Assembly: GCA_025560025.1 (NCBI GenBank)
Contig: CP048487.1
Span: forward strand, 62,001 to 126,000
Source: Agrobacterium tumefaciens
GTDB taxonomy: Bacteria > Pseudomonadota > Alphaproteobacteria > Rhizobiales > Rhizobiaceae
Reading direction: 5' to 3'
DNA length: 64,000 nucleotides
Under the pieces are notes generated by a model. The model saw only the letters and a program-made list of their open reading frames with translations, ran no database searches and was not told the origin of the DNA. Of the stretch, positions 8,569 to 17,097 are shown in pieces. The first letter of the stretch is position 1, and each line of letters begins with the position of its first letter. The translations under genes and the position numbers were made by a program.

Positions 8569-8811
8569 TTGAAAACACTTGAACTTGTTTGGTTGATTTG
8601 CGGTATTTTGGCTTTGGGAACTTGGCTCTATTCGGATGAATATGGAGCGCATGGCGATTTTGCAGTGATATGCAGTCTTGCGGGCGTCTCAATTTATCTC
8701 CTTTTGAGGTCGAAGGAGAAAGTCTATCGGTTGTTTGCCTGTGTTTCGCTCACCGTCATCTCCGCAGCGCTCGGAGTAGCTTTGCTGCGCATGGTGGGGT
8801 TGGCGGGGTAA
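8569..8811 (+). CDS. Small membrane protein, 80 residues
   Basis: The product is almost entirely hydrophobic, with three predicted membrane segments (LVWLICGILALGTWLY; FAVICSLAGVSIYLLL; FACVSLTVISAALGVALL). The start is TTG at 8569 with GAGGTG five bases upstream. No family is recognised. Base composition is lower in GC than the neighbours, in keeping with recent acquisition. An inner-membrane location is inferred from hydrophobicity alone. Confidence 0.5.
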   Translation: MKTLELVWLICGILALGTWLYSDEYGAHGDFAVICSLAGVSIYLLLRSKEKVYRLFACVSLTVISAALGVALLRMVGLAG

Positions 8812-9059
8812 AATTTCTGCCAACCCAATCAGGGGCACCCCTTAGGGCGACCTACTTCTACAGCGATCTCCCCTGCGCGCTGTGGGGCACCATGACAATT
8901 CGGGAGGCACGACGAGCACCTTGCAGCCTCGATCCTGGCTGGCGCAATCGCGCATGGCCGAGAATACGCTTACGGCGCTTTCAGGATGACATGCGACAGG
9001 CGAGGACCGGAGCGGTGCTGGGTGCGGCGATCCTATGATGTCGCGATAGGCATATTCGA

Positions 9060-9335
9060 TCAGATTCCAATGAGTTCAAGCAGCCCGCTCCAGGGCAGCC
9101 CGTCAAACGGATCCCCATGTGCAAACCCGTTGCGAATGCTGGCCAATGTCGTCGGCCCCGGCCAGACGCGGGCTTTTCGCGCCTGTTTCGCAGCGTCGGT
9201 TTCAAAGAGCATCGCTTGAACCGAACCACCGTAAAGTCGTGTAAAGGAAAGCTTGTCGTCGGTAAGCCCCCTTAGCTCGAGACCATAGCGGACGGCTCGC
9301 CCACGGTTCGGTTCCAGCTCTTGTTGTTGCAACAC
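9060..9335 (-). pseudogene. Possible remnant of a HEPN-like protein
   Basis: The minus-strand frame gives a protein-like segment, including VQAMLFETDAAKQARKARVW followed by PTTLASIRNGFAHGDPFDG, and ends ELIGI. The RNGFAH piece fits the R-x4-H motif of HEPN nucleases, and the hydrophobic ending is compatible with a helix. The frame opens from GTG/TTG codons right after a stop, and a neighbouring frame just upstream (about 9336-9535) may be its broken N-terminal part. No family can be named with confidence. Confidence 0.25.
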
Positions 9336-9553
9336 CTAAAGCAGTCGTGCGCTTGCAGCGTTGCAGACGACCGAATTGCCGGCTCCAATAACATGGCGAG
9401 ATTTGGCCCCACTCTCTCCATGGAGACCGCCCGACGATACTCACCTGAGGTGCGGTGCGCCCAGCGCGGAGTGTTAAAACAGCGCTCAACTGGGACCTCG
9501 GTGCTGCCAAACCAAGGCTCCGTCCGATACTGCACATTGTCTGCTGGCTAAAA

Positions 9554-9916
9554 TCAGCGCTTTCCATCTCCGACAACCATCCGCAGGCTCTCGAACACCC
9601 CTGGTGCGAACTGGAACTGTCGCGCCGTCCCGCGGCCCATCGAGTTCTTACCCAGCGTCTCAAGCAGGATGCCCCGCTCAACCAGAAGGTCCATCGTTTC
9701 AATAACGCCGCCCCGCGTCATACCGGTGATTGCGATTATATTTGATAGCGTTAGCTTCTCGTGCGCTTGGTGCATCATGTACAGGATGTTCATCATCCCG
9801 ATCTGTTTGATACGGGACTGCGCCGATTCACCTTCGATCGGCTTTTCCAGAATTTCACGCACTGCGAAGACAGATAAAGCCTGGCTTTGCCATCGGTCGC
9901 TCAAATTGCTTGCCAT
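9554..9916 (-). CDS. Winged-helix transcriptional regulator, probably of the divergent virB operon
   Basis: The 120-residue protein has a MarR/GntR-like winged helix: helices in SAQSRIKQIGMMNILYMMHQ, a helix-turn-helix (LTLSNIIAITGMTRGGVIET, then MDLLVERGIL) and a wing with KNSMGRGTARQFQF. There is no effector domain. It is transcribed away from the VirB operon, and a dyad lies between the two starts, so autoregulation and control of virB are likely. Position and size recall RctA, the repressor of virB genes on symbiotic plasmids of Rhizobium. That identity is an inference and needs sequence comparison. Confidence 0.75.
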   Translation of the reverse strand: MASNLSDRWQSQALSVFAVREILEKPIEGESAQSRIKQIGMMNILYMMHQAHEKLTLSNIIAITGMTRGGVIETMDLLVERGILLETLGKNSMGRGTARQFQFAPGVFESLRMVVGDGKR

Positions 9917-9944
9917 TGGTTTAACTATCTATTATTTGTATAGT
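9916..9944 (+). promoter_or_regulatory. Candidate virB promoter with overlapping operator dyad
   Basis: A -35-like TTGGTT (9916-9921) and a near-consensus -10 TATAGT (9939-9944) are separated by 17 bases. The inverted repeat ACTAT (9924-9928) / ATAGT (9940-9944) overlaps the -10 box. This sits between the divergent regulator and the first gene of the VirB operon, an arrangement typical of a repressor site. Confidence 0.45.
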
Positions 9945-10009
9945 ATGTGGATCGAGGCGAGTCGCTTCTCAATCCCGGCTGACATTGAAGAACGCGGAGG
10001 GTAGGGGAC

Positions 10010-10549
10010 ATGCGAGGCCTTTTCTTTCAAACGATCGTAGCAGCGTTAGGGTTCGCCTCACTCTATACTATTTCGGCGCAAAGCGCTCGTGCCGACGAAT
10101 GGGGTTGCCAGGTTATTCTGTGCTTATCCAATCCGGGCGGCCCGACGCAATATGGCGAGTGCAGGCCACCGATCGAGAAGCTCTGGAGCTGGCTTTCGAG
10201 AGGGCGTTCGTTTCCGACCTGCACGGGTGTCGGCTTTCAAAGCTCCCGCCCACGTTATGAGCCATACTACTGCGATGCCGGCTACCGTCTGTCTGCTGGC
10301 TATGGCCCACGGGGAAATGAGGCGACGTGCATCTCGACGTCGCTACAGGTCGTAAGCAACAGCCTTTGCCAGCGGGATCGAGACGGCGGTGGTTCAAACG
10401 ATGGCTCAGCGATATCGCCACGCTGGCAGAGGGAAAACGGTGGCTATCAGTGCATGGCCTATACCGTGGCCCGTCCCTTGGTGCGCGAGAAACCCCGTTA
10501 CGTCGATGTGACGATCGACGGGGTTGGTAAGCAGAGGGTCTGGTTCTGA
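10010..10549 (+). CDS. TrbM/KikA/MpfK-like secreted conjugation protein
   Basis: The 179-residue product has a signal peptide (cleavage probably after SARA, residue 28). The mature start EWGCQVILCLSNPGG with a following GECRPPIEKLW is the Cys-rich signature of the TrbM/KikA family of conjugative plasmids. Eight or more cysteines in the mature protein suggest disulfides in the periplasm. The family is needed for efficient mating-pair formation in some systems, but its biochemical role is unclear. It is the first gene of the operon and ends two bases before the VirB1-like gene. Confidence 0.7.
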   Translation: MRGLFFQTIVAALGFASLYTISAQSARADEWGCQVILCLSNPGGPTQYGECRPPIEKLWSWLSRGRSFPTCTGVGFQSSRPRYEPYYCDAGYRLSAGYGPRGNEATCISTSLQVVSNSLCQRDRDGGGSNDGSAISPRWQRENGGYQCMAYTVARPLVREKPRYVDVTIDGVGKQRVWF

Positions 10550-10551
10550 AC

Positions 10552-11238
10552 ATGCCCGTTGCGTTCCTGGATCTAGCGCAGAACTGCGCACCCATCGTTG
10601 CATCGGAGACCCTTGCGGGCATCGTCAGCCTTGAAAGCCGGTTCGCGCCGTTCAACATCCGGATCAACAGCGGTGAGCCCCTCAAGCGGCAGCCCGCCAC
10701 GAAGGCCGAGGCCATCGAAGTCGCCACATCCCTGGCGGCAAAGCGCCATGACATCCAGCTGGGTCTTGGCGGGATCGGGCTGGAAGAACTGCAGAGACTG
10801 AACCTCTCGATATCCGACGCCTTCGATCCGTGCCTCAATCTAAAGGCCACAGCGACTTTGCTCGATGGTTACTACCGCCTCGCGGCCAAGGCGGGGGCGA
10901 ACCCCGCCCGGGCCGAGCAGATCATGCTGCAATCCTATTACGGACGTGACGATCCATCCGTTGGGGCCATGGTCAGCTACGACGATCAGGTTCGCCACGA
11001 AATCAAGCGGCTCGGTCCGACGATGGCCAAGTTGACGATTAGCGACACGGGGGAGGGAAGGGGGACCGGCGTTCCGACTGAGGTTCCCCAGGCAGATTTC
11101 GTCGCCGAAGTGGTGGCGGAGAACTCCGCAGAAAAAGCAGCCCCGATCTCTGACACGCCGACATGGGATGTCTTCAAGTCCCGACGCCGTTCGTCCGTCC
11201 TGGTGTTCCAGGGCAATCAACTGGAGCAGAGTAAATGA
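10552..11238 (+). CDS. virB1: VirB1-like lytic transglycosylase
   Basis: The 228-residue protein has a soluble lytic transglycosylase domain at residues 5-140. The catalytic Glu is in IVSLESRFAPF (Glu28), followed by NIRINSG and the helix AFDPCLNLKATATLLDGYYR. VirB1 cuts peptidoglycan to make room for the secretion channel. There is no signal peptide at this start, which is unusual because the substrate is periplasmic; many VirB1 homologues do have one. The C-terminal 80 residues are acidic and low-complexity. The 3' end overlaps the VirB2 start by four bases (ATGA). Confidence 0.85.
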   Translation: MPVAFLDLAQNCAPIVASETLAGIVSLESRFAPFNIRINSGEPLKRQPATKAEAIEVATSLAAKRHDIQLGLGGIGLEELQRLNLSISDAFDPCLNLKATATLLDGYYRLAAKAGANPARAEQIMLQSYYGRDDPSVGAMVSYDDQVRHEIKRLGPTMAKLTISDTGEGRGTGVPTEVPQADFVAEVVAENSAEKAAPISDTPTWDVFKSRRRSSVLVFQGNQLEQSK

Positions 11239-11534
11239 AAATACCTTCTCGAGTCAGACCCGTTTTCGCTTCGTCCGTGATGGCTGCTGCCATCGTGGTT
11301 ATGCTTGTCGAACCAGCTTTCGCGCAGGCCGCCGGCATCGAAACGGTGCTGCAGAACATAGTGACAATGCTGACCGGCAACATCGCCAAGCTTCTGGCTG
11401 TCATCGCGGTCATCGTCATCTGCATCGCCTGGATGTTTGGCTATATGGACCTGAGGCGCGCAGGCTTCTGGATCATCGGCATCGGCGGTATCTTCGGCGC
11501 CACCGAGCTCGTCAACACTATCGTCGGTGGCTGA
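11235..11534 (+). CDS. virB2: VirB2/TrbC-family pilin
   Basis: The 99-residue pro-pilin has a long signal sequence ending in EPAFAQA (about residue 32). Two hydrophobic helices follow (AKLLAVIAVIVICIAWMFGY and FWIIGIGGIFGATELVNTIV), joined by the short basic loop MDLRRAG. This is the usual layout of VirB2, the major T-pilus subunit. Overlap with VirB1 and a two-base gap to VirB3 indicate tight translational coupling. Confidence 0.92.
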   Translation: MKIPSRVRPVFASSVMAAAIVVMLVEPAFAQAAGIETVLQNIVTMLTGNIAKLLAVIAVIVICIAWMFGYMDLRRAGFWIIGIGGIFGATELVNTIVGG

Positions 11535-11536
11535 AG

Positions 11537-11878
11537 ATGTCGGGCAAGGGAGCGGTTCTCGAAGAAGACACGCTGTTCATCGCATGCACGCGGCCGGCGA
11601 TGATCGCCGGCGTGACGATGGAGGCGATGGGCTTCAACATCATGCTCACGACGATCCTCTACATCGTCGCCGGGTCGATCGCCTACTTGGCTGTCGGCGT
11701 CGTGTTCCACCTCATCTTCCGCGCCCTGGTGAAGCACGATCACAACATGTTCCGTATCCTGCTCGCCTGGGTCGAGACGCGCGGCCGGTCGCGAAACAGC
11801 GGCTACTGGGGCGGATCAACACTCTCGCCTCTCAGACTGGCCCGCCGCTTTGACGAAAGGGATATTGGATATGCCTAG
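11537..11878 (+). CDS. virB3: VirB3-family membrane protein
   Basis: The 113-residue product begins with EDTLFIACTRPAMIAGVTME, the conserved VirB3 entry segment, followed by two close membrane helices between about residues 28 and 63. VirB3 sits in the inner membrane and associates with the VirB4 ATPase. The ATG at 11537 comes two bases after the virB2 stop. The 3' end overlaps the VirB4 start. Confidence 0.92.
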   Translation: MSGKGAVLEEDTLFIACTRPAMIAGVTMEAMGFNIMLTTILYIVAGSIAYLAVGVVFHLIFRALVKHDHNMFRILLAWVETRGRSRNSGYWGGSTLSPLRLARRFDERDIGYA

Positions 11879-14252
11879 TATCGCTACCCTCAGATCCCGC
11901 GAGCTCTCTCCGGAAGCTTTCATTCCGTACGTTCGGCACATCGATGAGACGACGATCGCCCTCGACTCCCGAAGCCTGATGGTCATGATCGCCCTCGAAG
12001 GCGTGTCATTCGAAACCGCTGATGTCCTTGACCTCAACGCACTCCATCGCGACCTCAACACGCTTTACCGAAACATCGCCGATGAGCGGCTTGCCCTCTG
12101 GACGCACCTGATCCGCCGCAGGGACAGCGACTATCCCGATGGGACGTTTGCAACGCCATTCTCCGCCGCGCTGAATGAAAAATATCGCGAGCGCATGGTG
12201 CGCGAGGACCTGTTCCGCAACGATCTTTATCTGACCGTCCTCTGGTCACCGGCCCGCGATCCGGCCGACAAGGCGGCTAAACTGCTGTCGCGCCTCCGGC
12301 GGGCCAGGCACGGTGGTTTTGAGCTTGACGAAGAAGCCCTCAAACAGCTTCAGGACAAGGTCCTCGATATCGCCGCCGGCCTGAAGCGTTTCGAACCGCG
12401 CGTGCTCTCGCTGTACGACCAGGACGGCATGCTGTTCTCCGAGCCGAGCGAGGTCTTGCATCAGATCGTTGGCGGAAGGCGCGAGCGAGTGCCGCTGACG
12501 GAGGGCCGCATCGCCTCGGCGATCTACTCCGACCGTGTCATCATCGGGCGCGAGACGATCGAAATTCGGCATGAGGCGGCAACCCGGTTTGCCGGCATGC
12601 TGAGCTTCAAGGAATACCCTGCCCGCACAAGGGCCGGCATGCTGGATGGCGTCCTGACCAGTCCATTCGAACTGATGCTGTCCCAATCCTTCTCGTTTGT
12701 GTCGAAGGCGGACGCTCGCGTCATCATGGGGCGAAAGCAGAACCAGATGGTCAGCAGCGGCGACAAGGCGGCCTCGCAGATCGACGAACTTGACGATGCC
12801 ATGGACGATCTGGAGTCCAACCGGTTCGCGATCGGCGAGCATCACCTGACACTCTCCGTCTTCGCGTCGACAGTGAAGGAACTGACGGACAACCTCGCAA
12901 AGGCTCGCGCCAGCCTGACCAATGGTGGCGCTGTCGTGGCAAGAGAGGATCTTGGTCTCGAGGCTGCCTGGTGGGCGCAACTGCCCGGCAATTTCCGCTA
13001 CCGGGCGCGATCAGGCGCCATCACCTCGAAGAACTTCGCTGCGCTGTCGCCGTTTCACTCTTATCCGATCGGACAGAAGGACGGCAATGAATGGGGACCC
13101 GCCGTCGCTCTGCTTAAGACGGCCTCTGGATCACCCTATTACTTCAATCTCCACTACGGTGATCTCGGCAACACCTTCATGTGCGGGCCATCGGGGGCCG
13201 GCAAGACCGTGATCGTGAATTTCATGCTGTCACAGCTGGAGAAGCACGATCCGCATGTGGTGTTCTTCGACAAGGATCGCGGTGCGGACCTCTATGTCCG
13301 CGCCGCTGGAGGCACCTACCTTCCGCTGAAGAATGGTGTCCCCACCGGCTGCGCGCCCCTCAAGGCCCTCGACCTGACACCTGAAAACAAAGTCTTTCTG
13401 GCGCGTTGGGTCGGTAAGCTTGTGGGATCCGGGACGCGAGAACTGACGGTTACAGAACTTCGCGACATCTCCGGCGCGATCGATGGCCTTGCTGACCTGC
13501 CTGTGGACCGCCGGACGATCGGAGCACTGCGGACCTTTCTCAACAACACCGATCCCGAAGGGATCGCCGCCAGGCTTCGCCGGTGGGAGAGGGGAGGGCC
13601 GCTTGGCTGGGTCTTCGACAATGTCATCGAGGATATCGGCTTTGGCGATTTCGGAGGGTCAGGCAAGTTCATTGGCTACGACATGACCGATTTCCTCGAC
13701 AACGAGGAAATCCGCACACCGCTGATGGCCTATCTCTTCCACCGCGTCGAGCAACTGATCGATGGCCGTCGGATCATCATCGTCATTGACGAATTCTGGA
13801 AGGCGCTTCAGGACGAAGGGTTCCGCGATTTGGCGCAGAATAAGCTGAAGACCATTCGCAAGCAGAACGGCTTGATGCTGTTTGCCACGCAGAGCCCGCG
13901 CGACGCGCTGATCTCGCCGATCGCGCACACTATCATCGAGCAATGCCCGACACAGATATTCCTCCCCAATTCACGCGGCAGCCATGCCGACTACGTCGAA
14001 GGTTTCAAGCTCACGGAGCGGGAATACGAATTGATTGCACGTGAGCTTTCTGTCGAAAGCCGAAGGTTCGTATTGAAGCAGGGACACAACAGCGTCGTCG
14101 CCGAACTCGACCTCAACGGTTTTGACGACGAACTCGCCATCCTTTCCGGACGGACCGCCAATGTTGAGCTCCTCGACGCGATCCGCGCGGAGGTCGGGAA
14201 TGACGTCAAGGATTGGCTTCCCATTTTCCAACAGCGAAGGAGTGCAAGCTGA
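11871..14252 (+). CDS. virB4: VirB4-family conjugation ATPase
   Basis: From the ATG at 11871 the product is 793 residues. The Walker A motif GPSGAGKT is at 439-446 and Walker B IIIVIDEFW has its acidic pair at Asp640-Glu641. The N-terminal half has the VirB4/CagE domain (IPYVRHIDETTIALDSRSLM). VirB4 energises pilus assembly and substrate transfer at the inner membrane. A TTG at 11850 could add seven residues, but the ATG has GAAAGGGA well placed and overlaps the virB3 stop by eight bases. The stop overlaps the next start (TGATG). Confidence 0.95.
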   Translation: MPSIATLRSRELSPEAFIPYVRHIDETTIALDSRSLMVMIALEGVSFETADVLDLNALHRDLNTLYRNIADERLALWTHLIRRRDSDYPDGTFATPFSAALNEKYRERMVREDLFRNDLYLTVLWSPARDPADKAAKLLSRLRRARHGGFELDEEALKQLQDKVLDIAAGLKRFEPRVLSLYDQDGMLFSEPSEVLHQIVGGRRERVPLTEGRIASAIYSDRVIIGRETIEIRHEAATRFAGMLSFKEYPARTRAGMLDGVLTSPFELMLSQSFSFVSKADARVIMGRKQNQMVSSGDKAASQIDELDDAMDDLESNRFAIGEHHLTLSVFASTVKELTDNLAKARASLTNGGAVVAREDLGLEAAWWAQLPGNFRYRARSGAITSKNFAALSPFHSYPIGQKDGNEWGPAVALLKTASGSPYYFNLHYGDLGNTFMCGPSGAGKTVIVNFMLSQLEKHDPHVVFFDKDRGADLYVRAAGGTYLPLKNGVPTGCAPLKALDLTPENKVFLARWVGKLVGSGTRELTVTELRDISGAIDGLADLPVDRRTIGALRTFLNNTDPEGIAARLRRWERGGPLGWVFDNVIEDIGFGDFGGSGKFIGYDMTDFLDNEEIRTPLMAYLFHRVEQLIDGRRIIIVIDEFWKALQDEGFRDLAQNKLKTIRKQNGLMLFATQSPRDALISPIAHTIIEQCPTQIFLPNSRGSHADYVEGFKLTEREYELIARELSVESRRFVLKQGHNSVVAELDLNGFDDELAILSGRTANVELLDAIRAEVGNDVKDWLPIFQQRRSAS

Positions 14253-14950
14253 TGGCTTCCCATCGACTAAAGGGCGCAATGATCGCAACAGTGCTTATCT
14301 TTTTCGCCGAAGGCGCAGCTGGGCAGGGGATTCCGGTCATTGATCAGACGGCTATCGCAAAGCAGATCGAAAGCATCGCGCAGCTGAAGTCGCAACTTGA
14401 CGCCCTCAACCAGCAGATCGAACAGGCGCAGCAGCTTTATGGCTCGCTCAACAAGCTAACCGATATGGCGGATGTCGCCAGCGTTCTTAACGATCCCGCG
14501 ATCCGCAAGGCGCTTCCGTCCGATTTCGCCGCCATCGAGGGGTTGCTTAAAGGCAATGGCACCGGCGTGTTCGGAGATTCTGCCTCGAAATTCCTGGACA
14601 GTAACTCGACCTACCGCACCAGTGCCGACGATTTCTACGCCAAGGAATTGTCGCGTATTCAGAGCCAGAATGCGGGTCAGATGAGCCTGGGTCAGCAGAT
14701 CTACGATGCTGCGACCAAGCGCATCGACGGAATCGATCAACTCCGCGAGAAGATATCGTCGGCGAGCGACTCCAAGGACATCGCGGACTTGCAGGCGCGG
14801 CTCCAGGCCGAACAGGCATTCCTTCAGACCGACGTGCTGCGGATGGAAGGGTTGCGGATGGTGCAGCAAGCACAGAGCCAGATCGATGAACAACGGAAAT
14901 CAGAGGATTGGCGCCAACGCATGGACGCCATGAAGGCGGCACTGCAGTGA
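14252..14950 (+). CDS. virB5: VirB5-family minor pilin/adhesin
   Basis: The 232-residue protein has a signal peptide (MIATVLIFFAEGAAG) followed by IPVIDQTAIAKQIESIAQLK and a run of heptad-like helices rich in Gln. It closes with the long helix AFLQTDVLRMEGLRMVQQAQ. This three-helix-bundle organisation is typical of VirB5/TrwJ, the T-pilus tip protein. The start at 14252 shares its A with the virB4 stop and follows a GAAGGAG site. Confidence 0.9.
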   Translation: MASHRLKGAMIATVLIFFAEGAAGQGIPVIDQTAIAKQIESIAQLKSQLDALNQQIEQAQQLYGSLNKLTDMADVASVLNDPAIRKALPSDFAAIEGLLKGNGTGVFGDSASKFLDSNSTYRTSADDFYAKELSRIQSQNAGQMSLGQQIYDAATKRIDGIDQLREKISSASDSKDIADLQARLQAEQAFLQTDVLRMEGLRMVQQAQSQIDEQRKSEDWRQRMDAMKAALQ

Positions 14951-15180
14951 GGCGGGTTCCGATTTTCCTCTCGCTGGCGCTGCTGGCAGGCTGCTCGCAG
15001 GGGGCCGAGCGAACGTACACGGTCGAAGAGTTTGTCGCCGATCCCGAGCTGCTGACCCGTACGATTTCTGATTGCCGGGACAATCCGGGTGAATTGCGCG
15101 ACACGCCGAATTGCAGGAATGCGGAAGCGGCAGACGGCAGGCTCCGCCTCCAGAACATGCGCGAAGCGCTGCGAGGTTGA
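14947..15180 (+). CDS. EexN-type entry-exclusion lipoprotein
   Basis: The start is GTG at 14947, overlapping the VirB5 stop by four bases. The 77-residue product has a lipoprotein signal with the lipobox LLAGC. The EexN signature follows: VEEFVADPELLTRTISDCRD and NPGELRDTPNCRNA. EexN-type lipoproteins lodge in the envelope of a donor and reduce uptake of a second copy of the same plasmid. Location between VirB5 and VirB6 is the normal one for this family. Confidence 0.8.
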   Translation: MRRVPIFLSLALLAGCSQGAERTYTVEEFVADPELLTRTISDCRDNPGELRDTPNCRNAEAADGRLRLQNMREALRG

Positions 15181-15184
15181 TCCG

Positions 15185-16120
15185 ATGTACCAAGTGTTCG
15201 AATTCATCGATGGACAGTTCAAGCGACCGTTGGAGACGTTCGTCTCGGATGGAACCTCGAACATCGCCGAATGGGTGACGGGGCCGCTGACGGCCGCCGT
15301 CACACTTTACGTCGTGCTCTACGGTTATCTGGTTCTACGTGGGTCTGTGCAGGAGCCCATCCTCGACTTTGCCTATCGCGCGATAAAGCTCGCAATCATC
15401 GTCATGCTGGTCAAGAACGCCGGCGAATACCAGACCTACGTAACCAACATCTTCTTCGAGGTGTTGCCCAAAGAGATCGCGCAGGCCCTCAATTCAGGGG
15501 CGGCGCCGAGCGCTAGCACGTTCGACAGCCTGCTGGACAAGGGTCAGGCGTCTGCGACCGATATCTGGTCGCGCGCCTCCTGGCCGGTCGACATCGTCAC
15601 CGGGGTCGGTGGCATGATGGTCATCGGCGTCAGCTTTCTCGTTGCAGGGATCGGTTATGTGGTCTCTCTCTATGCACGGTTGGCGTTGGCAATCGTGCTG
15701 GCGATCGGGCCGATCTTCATTGCGCTCGCCATGTTCCAATCGACGCGCCGGTTTACCGAGTCCTGGATCGGGCAGCTTGCGAACTTCGCGATCCTGCAGG
15801 TCCTCGTCGTCGCCGTCGGTTCGCTGCTGATTTCCTGCATCGACTCGACCTTCACCGCGATCGATAGCTACACCGACGTTCTCATGAGACCGATCGCGCT
15901 CTGCGCCATAGGCATCGCCGCCCTTTATGTTTTCTACCAGCTTCCCAGCATCGCGTCAGCCTTGGCCTCTGGCGGTGCGTCGCTGGCTTATGGCTATGGC
16001 GCCGCTCGAGATGCGCACGAAGGCATGCTGGCCCGGGGAACATCATATACCGGCCGGATGATTGGTCGCGGGGCTCGCGTTGCTGGCCGCGCGTTTGGGT
16101 CAAGAGATGCCGGCGCATGA
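15185..16120 (+). CDS. virB6: VirB6/TrbL-family channel protein
   Basis: The 311-residue inner-membrane protein has about six hydrophobic segments, including LTAAVTLYVVLYGYLVL, AIKLAIIVMLVKNAG, MMVIGVSFLVAGIGYVVSL and LALAIVLAIGPIFIALAMF. The loop RRFTESWIGQLANFAILQVL with its invariant Trp is characteristic of VirB6. It forms part of the DNA path across the inner membrane. The C-terminus is Gly/Arg-rich. The ATG at 15185 is four bases after the EexN stop. Confidence 0.9.
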   Translation: MYQVFEFIDGQFKRPLETFVSDGTSNIAEWVTGPLTAAVTLYVVLYGYLVLRGSVQEPILDFAYRAIKLAIIVMLVKNAGEYQTYVTNIFFEVLPKEIAQALNSGAAPSASTFDSLLDKGQASATDIWSRASWPVDIVTGVGGMMVIGVSFLVAGIGYVVSLYARLALAIVLAIGPIFIALAMFQSTRRFTESWIGQLANFAILQVLVVAVGSLLISCIDSTFTAIDSYTDVLMRPIALCAIGIAALYVFYQLPSIASALASGGASLAYGYGAARDAHEGMLARGTSYTGRMIGRGARVAGRAFGSRDAGA

Positions 16121-16155
16121 CATCCGCACAAAACAATAAGAAAAGGCCTGCCTGA

Positions 16156-16422
16156 ATGATGAAGCCTGCCCTGTTGCTCGTTCTTGCTGCCACGCTCGGC
16201 GGCTGCGCGTCACTGACCTACCCTTTACCGAAATGCGATGGCTATTCGCGCCGCCCCCTGAACCGTTCGATGTGGGAATGGGAGGGCGACAGCAAGCTGA
16301 AACACCAGCAATCCGACGCAAGGCCCTCCACGTCCATGACGCCGTTTGCCGAAGAGACCAGAGAGCCTGCAGCCTTCGCGCACCTTGACATCGACGGCTC
16401 CTATCGCCGCTGTGAGGGATGA
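16156..16422 (+). CDS. VirB7-like lipoprotein
   Basis: The 88-residue product has a lipoprotein signal with lipobox LGGC at about residue 17 and a polar, Pro-poor mature part containing CDGYSRRPLNRSMWEWEG. Its position between VirB6 and VirB8 and the lipid anchor match VirB7, which stabilises VirB9 in the outer-membrane core. It is longer than typical VirB7 proteins (about 45-60 residues). Two adjacent ATG codons are available. Sequence identity to VirB7 is not obvious, so the role is inferred from context. Confidence 0.7.
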   Translation: MMKPALLLVLAATLGGCASLTYPLPKCDGYSRRPLNRSMWEWEGDSKLKHQQSDARPSTSMTPFAEETREPAAFAHLDIDGSYRRCEG

Positions 16423-16425
16423 GAC

Positions 16426-17097
16426 ATGGTGACGACAGACAATCCTAAGAGCTATTTCGACAAGGCCCGTCGTTTCGATCAGGACCGACTGATGCAGATC
16501 GAACGTTCGAACCGGATCGCCTGGTCGATCGCCATCGCGTCCGGCATTGTGGCGAGCGTATCCGTCTTTGCCATTGCGGGTCTCACGCCGCTCAAAACGG
16601 TCGAGCCCTTCGTTGTTCGCGTCGACAATTCTACGGGCATTGTCGATGTCGTGTCGGCATTGACGGCGACGGCCGGCACCTATGACGAGGCGGTGACAAA
16701 ATACTTCGCTGCCAAATATGTGCGCGCCCGCGAGGGTTATGTCTGGAGCGAGGCACAAGAAAACTTCCGCACGATCGCCCTTCTATCGACCCAACAGGAA
16801 CAGACGCGCTTCGCAGCCATGTATCGGGGCAGCAACCCGGAATCGCCTCAAAACGTCTACGGCCGAACTGCCACGGCGAGGATCGATATCGCGTCGATCT
16901 CCCTCATCAATCAGAATGTTGTCTCCGTGCGCTACATGCGCACCACGACCCGCGGGGAGGAAGTTCGCACCACCCATTGGGTTGCGACCTTGACCTTCTC
17001 GTATGTCAACGCCCCGATGTCATCGACGGACCGGCTCGTCAACCCGCTCGGTTTTGTTGTCAGCGAATATCGGGCAGATCCGGAGGAGGTAAGATGA
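16426..17097 (+). CDS. virB8: VirB8-family inner-membrane scaffold protein
   Basis: The 223-residue protein has a short cytoplasmic N-terminus, one membrane helix at about residues 31-53 and a periplasmic NTF2-like domain containing SYVNAPMSSTDRLVNPLGF. VirB8 links the inner-membrane ATPases to the core complex and is needed for channel assembly. It starts three bases after the lipoprotein gene and overlaps VirB9 by four bases. Confidence 0.93.
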   Translation: MVTTDNPKSYFDKARRFDQDRLMQIERSNRIAWSIAIASGIVASVSVFAIAGLTPLKTVEPFVVRVDNSTGIVDVVSALTATAGTYDEAVTKYFAAKYVRAREGYVWSEAQENFRTIALLSTQQEQTRFAAMYRGSNPESPQNVYGRTATARIDIASISLINQNVVSVRYMRTTTRGEEVRTTHWVATLTFSYVNAPMSSTDRLVNPLGFVVSEYRADPEEVR

